Translations under genes and position numbers: made by a program
Shown here: positions 11,387 through 22,926 of the stretch, piece after piece
Layout of the letters: every line of letters begins with the position of its first letter
Numbering within the stretch: the stretch's first letter is position 1
The notes under the pieces: generated by a model
The model's database searches: none
Told to the model about the DNA's origin: nothing
The model's input: the letters and a program-made list of their open reading frames with translations, nothing else
Assembly (NCBI RefSeq): GCF_964204645.1
Contig: NC_134026.1
Coordinates: 11,556,450-11,620,449, forward strand
Direction: 5' to 3'
DNA: 64,000 nt
Source: Tubulanus polymorphus
Taxonomy: Eukaryota; Nemertea; Palaeonemertea; Tubulaniformes; Tubulanidae

Positions 11387-13064
11387 AACAAAATTTCCTA
11401 TCCATCAGTATAAAAATTGAAGGCCTCTGAAAAGTGGAAGTATTGGGTCGCGTTTTTTTTTTGACAACTGACCAAGTGTCTCCTAATGCTAACAAAATCA
11501 GTGAAGCCTACAGGAATAGCACACACAAAAACAGGTAGGCCTAAAACCACCTATCCTTAGTAAATGAAACTACACAAACTAACATTCATAGAATTAAACG
11601 AATAATGGTTTTCAACCTTGTTGATGGTAGCAATTGTCTCTGCTTTCCGAACATCCTCTGTATTGGTGTAGCCTAATCCTGAAGTAATGATCTTTTAGCG
11701 CTTGACAGTTCCACAACAGGTGATGATATAGCGGAATCTGTTCGATGTGCTGCAGGAGATGCTGGAGGTAAAAAGAATCCAGTTATGGTCTGCGAATTAG
11801 TTTTGTGATTTTTCAAGATTTTCTTTGAGATCCTTATGTTTGTTTCCATCAGCATGAGATTGAAGAGCCTACTTTCCATCATTAGCTACAGAAAACATTC
11901 TGTCACAAACTGAACACTTTGCAGCATGCTTGTTTTTTTAGTCTTAGCAACCAACTTGAAAAATTAGCATCTGATAAATCAATTAACCATCTGATATGCC
12001 ATAAATCCATTTACTGACAGGATCCTTTAAACATTTTGTAAAAATATCTTTGGTCATGGACATCCAGCAATAAAATATGATAACTGTTTGTAAACTTCAG
12101 GTTAAATAGGCCTAGTTGATTCATTGCAATTAATTTGAATCAGCCTTCAAAAAGTTAGTCTGTACATTTAGGGATGATAACAAGGCCTAGCCCAATTATG
12201 ACCAATGTTAAAATTAATTCATTCAAACAGGCTGCCTTGGCAAATGTGGTAGGTCAACAAAAAGAGCGTGGAAGAGGATTGACGACCAACAATTGTACTG
12301 GGTGTTGTTTGGTGGACACCAGTGTCATTTAGACCAGGACATGGTACTCGAGGAGTAAACGGTAAGTAACAGCCTCTAATACCGAATTCATTTGAATTGA
12401 ATGATGCATCGTGTTTGAATCCTGGTGAGGTACGTTACATTATCAGCGGTAGTGAAGAGGTTAAGCGGTTTTTGTAGGTGCTAGTTCCAAGTTGAAAACT
12501 TGAAAAATTTTGTTAATTTGAATTGGGTTGACATAGTTGATTGAGGTGGTGCAAACCAATTACCATCCTGTTGGAAACAATCACATTAATGCTGATATTA
12601 CTGATTTGAAAACAAGTAATTACCATTCAACTTTTGGGTAACTGCAACAAAGGTGTTGGAATGTAGAGCAGTCGGTGAGTAGTATTTGTATTACAGATGA
12701 TAGATTAGCACTATCCCAAGTGGTATATTTAATATTCATTTGTTTGCAAGTGATTGTACGTATTGGGTGAAAGTGATTCACCGTCATGTTGTTGCTCGAT
12801 CGCATAGTATTTCTAGAATTGAAACCATCTCTGATTAGTGAGACAGAGATATGTTCAGTGCTTATGACACAAGGGGTGTTTGAGTTAGTTCTCAAGGATC
12901 CCGGAAGCCGGAAGCACGCACGTTTCAGATAAATGGCTTTTCAATCAAGGTGGCATCTGTTGGCTTTTCTGGTAGAGAAAGCGTTGCAGAGTTGTTGGCA
13001 GAGGCTGTAGAAAGGAAAGCGATTTCCGAGGCTCAGCGCCATTTGAATTCTATCAAGAAGGATT
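11387..13064. other. No feature recognised
   Basis: No coding region or repeat that I can support. The ORFs 11673-11882 (minus), 12620-12895 (minus) and the start of 12950-13168 (plus) are short and show no family motif. Confidence 0.5.
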
Positions 13065-13138
13065 ACACGCAGCGTAGTTTTTTGCAATCAAGGCTAGACT
13101 CTTGTCTAGATTGGCTGCAAAAAACTACACTGCGTGTA
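13065..13138. repeat. 74-bp imperfect hairpin
   Basis: ACACGCAGCGTAGTTTTTTG ... CTAGAC pairs with GTCTAG ... AAAAAACTACACTGCGTGT, a stem of about 34 bp with few mismatches and a short loop. Possibly a tiny MITE, or an RNA hairpin if transcribed. Confidence 0.7.
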
Positions 13139-13633
13139 CTGTTGATTATGAGCAATCAAGCTATGTGATGAGCGTTGACACTGGGAATTTTTGGGTTTTA
13201 CTACAGATGTTTATTCAGCTTAAATACAAACATGGGTTCCCGCAGTTTTTGGCAAGAGTCACCACTTGAGGTCAGTGACCTATGATTTGTAGGTTGTCAT
13301 GTGTCTAAGTGTTATATAATTCATGCCATCTGTTAATGTGTAGCTATGTTCATTCCCCTTTTGGGTTGAATGGAGTAGCATTTAGTATAAATATATACTG
13401 CATATTTGTCGAATTTATGCGTTCGTTTTGGTATTACTACAGGTTGATTAATCTGACCCTTGAGCCGGCCTTCAGACCGGTTAGTCATCGCAGGTTGAAA
13501 GGCGGAGTCGGTTTTGCCAGATCAAAGTGCGGCTTCTTAAAAAAAAAAAAGCAAATTCACCCCCTTACTTCCCTGTTTTCCTACAACTTTGCAATTGATT
13601 GTGGGAACAAAATATGCATAGGTATAAATATAA

Positions 13634-13905
13634 ATTACAATTTTTGGAACTAAAATTTGTATTTCCGAGTAGTACTTACCCTCTCCTATGGTTTTTGCCA
13701 ATATTTTCTAAATTTGGATTGATCGCCAATGGTTTTTCTATACGACCCGGCCCTGCGGTATTGCATTTAGCCACTGGCGATATCATCTTTTTACGTCATA
13801 GCAGACACAAAAATGCAGCTATGCGGGACAGGTGGGCGGGATTCCCACCATAGGAAAGGGTAATTACTACTCGGAAATACAAATTTTAGTTCCAAAAATT
13901 GTAAT
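13634..13905. repeat. Inverted terminal repeat of DIRS copy 2
   Basis: Left arm 13634-13699 (TACAATTTTTGGAACTAAAA ... TCCTATGGTTTTTGCC) is mirrored by 13848-13905. A third, direct partial copy of the inner part follows at 13906-13950 (tttcc-tcgagtact ... cctatggtttttgc). DIRS elements carry such inverted and internal complementary repeats. Confidence 0.75.
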
Positions 13906-14109
13906 ATTTCCGTCGAGTACTGTACCCTTTCCTATGGTTTTTGCTAGACTAGCCTAGCACAAGGATGGTGGGAAAGGGAGATAGAAAAAACACCACTCAA
14001 ATGCAAGGTAAGAGGGAAAAAAGAGAGCACTTACCCAAGCACGGAATGGAGCCCTGTAGCACAGGGAAGACCGGTTGGCCACAGTGGTTCCACTCGATGT
14101 TTTAGGGCT

Positions 14110-14560
14110 TCAATTCGCCATTGACGACCAACCGAGCCTGGTCGTTGGTTCTTTGCCAAAAACTCCAAAGCAGGCCGCAGCAAAACAAATTCCTTCGCTG
14201 GCTGAAGACAATATGACCTTATCGCACTGAAAGTGCATGAATCTCAGAGCGACGGGCCGAGCAAGCCAAGAACAGCAAGAATACAGTCTTTTTTGACAAA
14301 TTCGCAAATGACGCTGCCGAAAGAGGTTCAAATGGAGCCCCCGTTAACTTCTTCAAAATTACAGACAGATCCCATGGTCAGACTATCCTCGGTACCCGAG
14401 GCTGGGAAATAGAAAACCCTGCAACAAGCTGGGATATCCAATGATCCCCTGTTACATTTGGCCGTCAAGAAGAACGCAATGTATGAGAAATCGCGGAGCG
14501 GTAACCTTTAATAGTTATAACCTGCATACCTTTTACCACAAATAGGTGCAGTAAAAAATC
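14110..14560 (-). pseudogene. DIRS tyrosine recombinase, N-terminal part
   Basis: Reading the minus strand across frame breaks gives ISQLVAGFSIS, QPRVPRIV, PWDLSVILKKLTGAPFEPL, then KTVFLLFLACSARRSEIHAL. This matches the N-terminal core-binding half of DIRS recombinases including the 'ARRSEIHAL' block. The catalytic HxxR...Y half is not present before the terminal palindrome. Confidence 0.65.
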
Positions 14561-14571
14561 TGCCAATTGAG

Positions 14572-15408
14572 CTACAGAGGGTGAGCATGGATCAATTTCC
14601 CCTGCAGCACACCAATCTGCAAAATGGCATCGTAAATGGTCCTTGTTGATGGCCGCTTAGATCCTGTGATAAAGGAGGCAGCCTGTTCCCAAAAGCCTGA
14701 AGCTGACAAGGATCGCTGGACAATGGCCAGGCGAGCAGATTTAACCACTGGCTGTTTGGATGATGCCGAAAGTTCCCCTGAGACAGAGGCGATGGGAAAT
14801 TGGGAAGAATCCTCGTCGCACAGTAGGTTGAGAAGTGGTAGGAACCATTTCTGAGCCGGCCAACATGGTGCTACCAGAACTATGTTGCAATTGACTGATC
14901 TCTCTCTTTGATCCAGCAAGCGTGGGGGGACTGGTGTGGGCGGGAACGCACACGCATGCATCCCCGACCAGTCCAGAGAGAAGACATCGACCCCCACGCT
15001 TCTGCATCTGGAAACAAATAGAGGACACCTCCGATTGAACCAGGTGGCAAACAGATCCAGTAGCGGATTGCCAAACATGTCTCGAACCCAATCGGCTACT
15101 TCTTGGTGGAGAACCCATTCTGTCGCAATAGCCTGACCACGACAAGAGCATCGGTCATCACGTTCCTTTTCCCTGCTAAATGTGCCACAGTCAGGGAAAC
15201 GCCCTTTGTCAGGCACCAAAGAAGAATTTTGGCTGACACATCCGTGAGGATTTCTGAGTGAGTGCACCCTTGATTCTGAAGGTAAGCCCTCACTGTTGAA
15301 TTGTCTGTGGCTAACCAAACGTGGTGGCCCTCCACTCTCCTGTGAAATATTATCATAAAACACGTTTTCAAAGTCAACGAGGTAACTAATTAATTCATTT
15401 GAGTACAA
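14572..15408 (-). pseudogene. DIRS RNase H end and methyltransferase-like region
   Basis: Two overlapping minus frames carry the domain. One reads VWLATDNSTVRAYLQNQG and SLTVAHLAGKRNVMTDAL (RNase H, catalytic D of TDNST). The other reads VADWVRDMFGNPLLDLFATW, DVFSLDWSGMHACAFPP and VLVAPCWPAQKWF, the segment after RNase H in DIRS pol proteins. It ends at the start of the recombinase (SLSASGFWEQAASFI). Frame breaks near 15150 and 14572 make it non-functional. Confidence 0.75.
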
Positions 15409-15605
15409 AGGTTTGATTTGACACTTAAATCAGTTGTTGCATTGCAATTAACAGGAGTTAACCTCTATATGATACTTTTGCGTTGGACGTTGTAGGGAAC
15501 CGCTAACAACGACTGGTTTTCAGACTAGGCAGGAGTTAACCTCTATATGATACTTTAGCGTCAGACATTGTAGGGAACTGGTAACAACGACTGGTATTCG
15601 GACTA
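15345..15605. repeat. Dispersed repeat, inverted copy at 21488-21660
   Basis: Contains a duplicated motif (aggagttaacctctatatga at about 15451 and 15530, followed by a form of gtagggaac...taacaacgactgg). The same block occurs inverted at 21488-21660. The two copies bracket the DDE transposase region and could be the ends of one element, though other repeats near 15630 and 22850 do not fit a simple nested order. Confidence 0.65.
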
Positions 15606-16906
15606 CTGTGCATCTACAGTACACTGCTCGGTCATCCTTATTACCGAGATGAGGCAATTTACCGAGATCAACCGAGATGACATAAATTATAACATATTCA
15701 TTTATTCCTTATCGATTTTAACACTTGAAATCATATTATATCAGCAATAACTACCTGCTGGAGTCAGATAATTTTGTAGGAAAATAACTTTTAACTTTAC
15801 CGAGAAGATATCGTCGACTTATCTAATTCAATGAAATTTATCGTGTACCGAGATGACGTATTTGATGTCAATATGTTGCTTTTATTATATTATTATTATT
15901 AATTTATATTGAAATGCATTTTGTGCATTATTAGGCCTATGCATACGAAATTAGTTTTGGGGTGAAATAATTTCGTTTTCTTGAGTATTTGTGACATTAA
16001 GTTACTGAGATCACATTGCGATCAATTCAATATATACTATCGATTTCACCGAGATTAAACCAAAAGTTAATTTCACTTCAGATTTTGGTTGAAAAATAAA
16101 ATGTTTTTCATTTTTAATGATATTCGGTACATTACATTACTTTAAAGATTGCATTAACATTGTATTTTTCTCAATAAATTTCTTTTTTCTCACTTAATTA
16201 ATTTTTTTCAATAAATTTCTTTGAATTCCGATCTCAGTTTTAAGTTATTTTTCTACAAAATATCTTGCAATATTCTAGAAGGTATTTATTACTGATAGGC
16301 ACTTCAACATTTTTGTAAAGTTATTCTAATGACCTCATAATTTGAATATCTGGTTAGAGCTTTTAAAATACTAACTTATGGTGGTTCATTTTTTATCCTA
16401 CCTCAACTAGAAGCAAAGTTATGGCAATTTTAAGATCGGGAAATTAGGGATAAGTTCGCAAGGGAAATGAATAGGACAATACGGATAATACTTTGATATT
16501 GATTCGACATTGTTTTAACTTAAAATGCTATAACTCCTTTATTATGACTCCAAATCACACCAAATTTGGACAGGGTGTAACTTACAACATGTGACATGCA
16601 TTCATCAACCATTAAGATATATGTATGGTACATAAAACCCCTAAATGTTGACCTATTGAAAGGTCAAAGGTCATACGAAATAATTGATGCTCCCTATTGT
16701 TCTACGCTATAAATGCGGTTCCTCCTCTAATATTCGTCCAAATCAAACCAAATATGAACAGGATGTACCCAAGACCATTCCTAATCTATTCCCATAGTCA
16801 GATTGGATATAGACCATGCAAGTTCTAAAACCTGACCTTGAATGTCCACAAGGTCACAATCTCTCGGATTCTCCAAGGAATTTTTCAACAAAAATAGAAA
16901 TATCAT
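15606..16906. other. AT-rich region with 'accgagat' repeats, no gene
   Basis: Scattered ACCGAGAT words (15643, 15662 and onward) and a stretch (15630-15760) that matches 22705-22850 in inverted orientation. No ORF of note. Confidence 0.5.
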
Positions 16907-17018
16907 CTTCTGAATCAAACAAGTAACACCATATACTCTTAAAAACGTCTGAAAGACATGATGTTACTTGTTTCTAGAGTATATGGTGATATATGTTTGA
17001 TTCAGAAGATGATATTTC
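16907..17018. repeat. 112-bp hairpin
   Basis: Left arm with ATCATCTTCTGAATCAAAC and CACCATATACTCT; right arm AGAGTATATGGTG and GTTTGATTCAGAAGATGAT. The arms are about 42 bp and nearly perfect, around a ~37-nt centre that holds a second small inverted pair (AAGTAACA / TGTTACTT). MITE-like or fold-back. Confidence 0.8.
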
Positions 17019-17164
17019 ATCAGAAAACTAGAAAAAAGAACGACAGCCAAAGAACGACATATTCACTATATAGCTCAGTAATTATAAATGCCGTTGAAAT
17101 GGCAATCGACTACGATCAATTCACCTTTTCATACTCGAGACTTTCATACTCCAATTCATGAAAG

Positions 17165-20100
17165 TTAAATCAAAAGCAGGGTGCCAAAATAAAAATCACT
17201 AAGCAATTGGGACACATCAAGGTCCACGCTGTCATCTTCACATTCAGTATCAGGGTCCCAATAAGAAATCTCAAAGACAGGGACTGAGATTTTGAACTTC
17301 ACTTTGTCCTTCTGTTTTGTTTTACTGATGTTTTTTAATTCTACAACTTTTCCTGTGTATAATTTGTCTTCGGTTGTGTGGTCATCACTCCAAGTGTGCT
17401 GCAGATACCGGTGCATGATAACAGAGGGGTCATTCACTATCTGATTCATTAACTGAAGTGTTTCTGTTGAAGTAGCACTACTAACATCGCAAAACTCATC
17501 TAAATTCTTATCAACAAATGCCAATTCAAATTTCTGTTGCATAGAGTTCAATTTTGATTTATCTGACTTCAGTTTCTTCAGTTGCAGCCTAGCATTTTTA
17601 ATTTCAAAGTTGACCTTTTCTCGCTGTGCACTTTTTTGCTCGTTTAATTGCATATTCGATGAGAACACATCGTGCAGATTCTTCTTTCGAATTCAACCAG
17701 GCCAACGTCAGTTCTGGGAAGCTTTGATTCTGCCGCCGAGAAAGCCACTTGTGGCATTTGGGGCATGCCTAAAGTGGAAGTCTGTAACAGCCATGACACG
17801 TTCCGCTACCACATTATGGACTGGTGCTGATCTTGTTTGAAGGAGTAGTTCTTGAGACGGATTTGATAAATGCCCTCTTAAATAGTTTTCTAACTGTCTG
17901 TTGAGATCTACCAATGATCCACTGAGAACAGTTCTAACAATATCAAGAAATAGACTATCAGCATCACAATCAGTAAGTAAACAGTTCAAGACTTCATCAG
18001 CTGTGCGATCAAGCTTTGTCCCAAAACAATCACTAGTAACAGCAGCCAATGATTTTGGTTCATTGCATAGTAATTGAATATTCTCCAGACATGTTTTGAT
18101 CTTTGGTACAACATCCAGATGGCTACTATCATTGTAAACTTCGCGCATCCAAGGACCAGAAATTACCTTCCCAATTAAACCAAAGACTCCTAAAAACACT
18201 ATAATCCGAGGATTTCTCAAGTCTTTAATTATGGATGTCCTCAATGTGGTTGTCTTATTGCATTCATCTTCTAGGTATTTAAGCACCTTTTCCCACAACA
18301 TATAATAAACACAACACAAATGAAATATCACGTGCCACCTATTACCTACATAACGTACAATCAAACTACTTTTAATAGAGTTGTTTTTCATGAAGAGCTT
18401 GAACCCAGGTGGATCTCCTTTTCCGTTTGAAGCGCATTTTGTTGAGGGCCAGTAGACAGTTGACAACACGGTAACTATTACCAAATGTGTCACTGGTAAT
18501 ATTGTGGTTTTTGTCCAATTCCTTAGCTGACCTAACAGCACTCTGAGATAACCCCTCTAGTGGGTGGATGTTGCAGTTTAGTTCGAGCAATTCTAAATCC
18601 AGTGTTGACTGAAGAGCTTGAACTACTGTTTTATTAACATTCACACGATCACTGATTGTATAATCAATGAAACTTTAACTACTGAACACATCAAGGAAGT
18701 CTTTCTGAAAACATTCCGAATACGAGTGAGTAACATCTTTCAATGAATTAGTTACGTGTAAGGCATAATCCTCCATTTTTCCACCTGGCAAATTATCAAT
18801 TTGTAAGATGAAACTTTCAATTTTGTCACCAGAAGAAACATTGAAGTGAACTTCAATCACATGACCTCCATCAGGTGATGTTGCGTCCCAGGCAAGAGTA
18901 ATGTTTTCATTTGAAATAAGTTTTTCCACACTGAATATCTGAAATCACACCTAATTCATAGGCAAAACCGCTGATCGTGCTAGCTTGTACACCACATCTA
19001 TCATCAATATTACATAGTTCTCCAAGTACGCACAAAATAACATTTCCTGTAGCAGCTACCGGTACTTGGTTAATAAGACAGCTTTTCGGAACTGGTAACT
19101 GTATGTTTTCTTGTCTACTTTCAGACTGATTTTTTGAGGGAGTGAATTTGAAACCTCAGTATGTAGCTCGTCAAGTTCGGTCTTAAGAAGCTCCAACAGA
19201 CTGGACTGTTCGTTCAGCTGTTTTATTTGATCTTTTATTTTCGATTTCAGTCCAATGATTTCTTTTTCCTTCATTTCCTTGTGCAAATTATGTTTATATC
19301 TAATACTTGAATTAGAGATTTTCAAATTTTTTTCAATTTTACTACGATTATGAAATTCCGATAATTTTTTTCAAGACTTTCAAGTTGTATTTCTTGCCGA
19401 GTTAGTTGTATTTCGTGATCACGACGCTCATCGCGTAATTTTTTTTTCAATCATCTGTTTGCCATCTATTGCTTGTTTCAACCTACGATTTTGATAAGAT
19501 ACATCTCTTCGATCTCACAATTGTTTCCTTAGGTTAAGAATCTTCTTTTTTAGAAGTTCTATGGTGCTGTGCTTCACTTAAGAGATCATTCATTTAGTAC
19601 GTACGCATAAAATTTGAATTTTTCAACCCCCCTCTCCCTCTGTACGCAAAATCGGCCATTTTTTCATATACATTAAGCACTACAGCATGCAATTGCACTA
19701 ACCTCTCCCCCTCCCCTAATGCGTACGTAATAAATGAATGACCCCTAACATCTTTCAAATTTCCTTCTCGAAATCGGTTCTTTCGTACTAGGTGTAAGTG
19801 TACTGTCAATTAGGCCTACTGGGGATGATCTAGCAGGGGGTTCAATCGATGCTAAAATTGCACGGGGCCGCGAAATAGCCATCGGCAACTTAAAAATACT
19901 GTCAATGAACACCACAATATTTGCCCATTCTTTGTCAATGTTTTTGTATTTCTTAAATTTAATCCAAACATGATAAACCAACTTAGAGATGGTGACAGTG
20001 TCATTAACAGGTGTGGACTGTTGTTGCTGAATAATGTCTCTGGCCACTGCTAAGTCCACTGCATTGTCCAATTTGAATAACTTACTATCTGAATGTTTTT

Positions 20101-20203
20101 TACGAAGTTTGAGAACATAACCGTTTGAAATATCTCCTCCATCAAGAAGCCTGTATGTGGATATGAGATCATAAGCGCATGACTTAGTTTTTCTATTGGC
20201 CAT
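17165..20203 (-). pseudogene. Broken DDE-type transposase gene
   Basis: Minus-strand gene of about 3 kb split over five or more frames. In order: N-terminal domain (20203-19745), a MITE insertion, a coiled-coil (19325-19056, KEKEIIGLKSKIKDQIKQL), then ENITLAWDATSPDGGHVIEV (18929-18675), which carries a likely first catalytic Asp. Next come ELLELNCNIHPLEGL, KGDPPGFKLFMKNNSIKSSL, RYVGNRWHVIFHL and GLIGKVISGPWM (18644-17708), and a C-terminal TWSDDHTTEDKLYTGKVV ... YWDPDTECEDDSV (17668-17165). I recall this architecture from unclassified transposases of marine invertebrates, but cannot assign a superfamily. Frame breaks lie near 18930, 18660, 18450 and 17690. Confidence 0.6.
19578..19748. mobile_element. 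171-bp MITE inserted in the transposase gene
   Basis: Ends TTAAGAGATCATTCATTTAG and, inverted, TTAGGGGTCATTCATTTATT are followed on both sides by TACGTACGCA. The ~28-bp TIRs with a TTAA-like edge identify a MITE; the interior is non-coding. It separates the N-terminal part of the transposase from the coiled-coil part. Confidence 0.8.
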
Positions 20204-22537
20204 TGCTGTGAAAATGGGAGAAAATCTGTGTAAACATTAAGAATAATATCACCATGTGCTTTTTGTTATTGTTTTTTATCACCACAGCCAATCATTGGGC
20301 GCCATCTTGGTCACATGACCAAACTTACTGATTCTAAACACACTGAAATCAGCTGCAAAAACTCCCTAAACCAACCCAAATTCGTCAAAAACAACTGTAA
20401 CCCCAAGATGATATTTTTTGTTATTGAATTTAAAACAATATTTTGAATGGTTATGGAGCTGATTGTTTTTTTTTTAATCTGGGAATGTAGGCATTGCACC
20501 GCAACTTGAAGCGTTGGACCCGTGCAAACCTCAACTTCCCTACTTGAATTCACCCTGATCGTCTGCTCACACCTCAACAAAATGAGTATATTTCAAAAGT
20601 TAACATCATTCAAAAACATGGAATTGTATTTTTGTACAGTCTTGAAAAGTATTGGAAATCGACATAATAGTACTTAAACCTTACCTTCTTTTTCGAACGA
20701 CTGGTAAAATAGGAAAATATGGACCGATTGTGAAAATTCAAAAACGAAACTTGCCGCCATTTTGAAAGCTACCTCAATACGATGACGTCATTACGGAGTG
20801 ATTACGCGAGATGTGAAAAGGCCGGAATTCCCTTAGGGGGGTTTTCCAGACACCAGAAAATACCACACAATTTTCAATTGTTGCGCAATCGCTGCACAGC
20901 AGTATCGATTACGCGAATTGTTGAAGTGCCTATTACTGATTAGTCAGTAACCTGTCTGTGGTTTAGTTTCACGATCGAATATTTTCACAAACCACAGTCA
21001 GGAATGGGAAGGTCATTTTTCAATGAAATCTTCGTCAGCCAATTTGACTGACGAGTAATTTGCTTGGCATTTCATTGTATCTTAAGATATCCGTCTAATT
21101 TTTGTTGTAATTGACGCACAACAGATTTGTAGTTTGTGTGATACCTATAACACCTCACCTGACGATATTAATCCATATGCAAATCGGCCGTAAAGTGAGA
21201 GTAAATTTCCGTCGAGTCAACAGCTGCCATTTTGAAAATTACTGGAGGGTGCTGGCACCTGTGGACTGAGGCCAGGACAACAGCACAAACCAACGAAGCG
21301 AAACGACGAAATTGAAAAAATTAAGAAATCAACACTAATTCACATTTTTCTTCATCCAGAATTTATTCTTTCATTATTTATCATGGAAAGCACGAAGATT
21401 TGAAATAGATGTTGGAAAACCATCAAAAATAAAAATTGTCGTTTCGGCTTGGAAGTTTTATACAAATCCTTGTAGGTTAGTCTGAATACCAGTCGTTGTT
21501 ACGGTTCCGTACAACGTCTGACGCTAAAGTATCATATAGAGGTTAACTCCTGTTAATTGCAATGCATCAACTGATTTTAGTGTCAAATCAAACCTTTGTA
21601 CTAAAATAAATAAATTAGTTACCTTGTTGACTTTGAAAACGTGTTTTATGATATATTTTTTGATGATTTAAATCGCGAACCAGAGAATTTATTTATTTGA
21701 TTTAATTGAATTGATTGCCACTATCGGGATTTCCAATACGGACTAAATTAATAAAATGTGAAAATTCAATGTGTCTCTCTAAAATTACTCTAAATGTAAT
21801 TTTTTGTTGATAAAACGCATAAATTTTGGTCAGTTTTAACCTTAATAATTTGAAACAAGAATAATATCTGCATTGGCACCAAGTTTAAGTTCGAATCCGT
21901 AATTTACACTCCCATCATGCACCACGAAAAGCCGCCATATTTGTTATGTTGCTTCACTTCAACTGTTTTTTGAGGCGACTAGTCAAAAGTTTTGAGCTAC
22001 TACGATCGTCAAAAGCTACTTAGGATTACAAATTTATGCACAAACAATAGTTAACTTCCATCTGATTACAGAACAGTCAGTTTGAGGTAAGTTGATGGTG
22101 TTTTAAGGGGTGAAATAGACGCTCAAAGCCTCGTCCCTCAAAATGAGGGACGAAAATTAACCTTATATGAGCACTTTCGCCCTAGACGTTGTTTCAGGAC
22201 CAACGGCTAGGTACTAGACTACTTGTAGGTCACCTTGTCTATCATGCCACATGTAGGCCTATGCAATACACAGAAATGGCGGCCAATGGCGAAATTTGTG
22301 GAGAAATTAATTAATTTCTCAAAATAATGTTGATTAATCACTCGAAACAGACATAAAATTGGATTATTTCGAAAGGTACCTGTGTTAGTTTGTGAATTAA
22401 GCCATTAGGCCTAATTGTGGACTGAAGTGAATAGAAAGTATATTTTTGAAGAGTTACTTTGTTCAACCGTGTTTTGGCCCTTGTCATCCCTAACGTTGGT
22501 ATAAGCCCATCCGATTATAAAAAGCTAACCACCAACC
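20204..22537. other. No gene; contains the inverted repeat copy 21488-21660
   Basis: Apart from the inverted partner of 15345-15605 I see no assignable feature. The minus ORF 20311-20580 has no recognisable motif. Confidence 0.5.
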
Positions 22538-22693
22538 ACAGGGGCTCGTATCAAAAGTTTGGGGGTGAACTGTAGCTTAGATCATCCAGTATTCCTGGTA
22601 CTATATAGGCCTATATAAAAATGTCTTTTGATATATATATACCAGGGATACTGGATGATCTAAGCTACAGTTCACCCCCAAAGAGCCCCTGTG
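22538..22693. repeat. 156-bp hairpin
   Basis: ACAGGGGCTC ... GGGGGTGAACTGTAGCTTAG ... ATCATCCAGTAT on the left is mirrored by ATACTGGATGAT ... TTCACCCCCA ... GAGCCCCTGT on the right. Stem of about 55-60 bp with a ~35-nt loop; a MITE-like palindrome. Confidence 0.85.
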
Positions 22694-22926
22694 CCACCAA
22701 CGATTAGGTAACTAACTAATTACTGATATAACATGATTTCAAGTGTTAAAACGGTTAAGGTTAAGAAATTGTTGACAAAAATACTATATTTCATGTCACC
22801 TCCGTTCATCTTGGTTCATCTCGGTAAATTGTGTGATCTCGGTAATTAGGAGGACCCACATGCTGCATTATGGCAAAAAAATATCCACTCAACTTTTTCA
22901 ATGTAGGCCCACTTTCTCTCTTCGTT

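Larger units (their letters stand above)
13634..15408 (-). mobile_element. Decayed DIRS-type retrotransposon (copy 2), minus strand
   Basis: Reads right to left: RNase H/methyltransferase-like region (15408-14572), tyrosine recombinase N-terminal region (about 14570-14110), then a terminal palindrome (13634-13905). The order is that of the 3' half of a DIRS element. RT and gag are missing on the right, where unrelated repeated DNA begins at about 15345. Confidence 0.7.

Noticed and set aside
12950-13168. 72-aa ORF MASVGFSGRESVAELL as a small gene
   Set aside because: Its second half is the 74-bp hairpin, and no homology was recognised.
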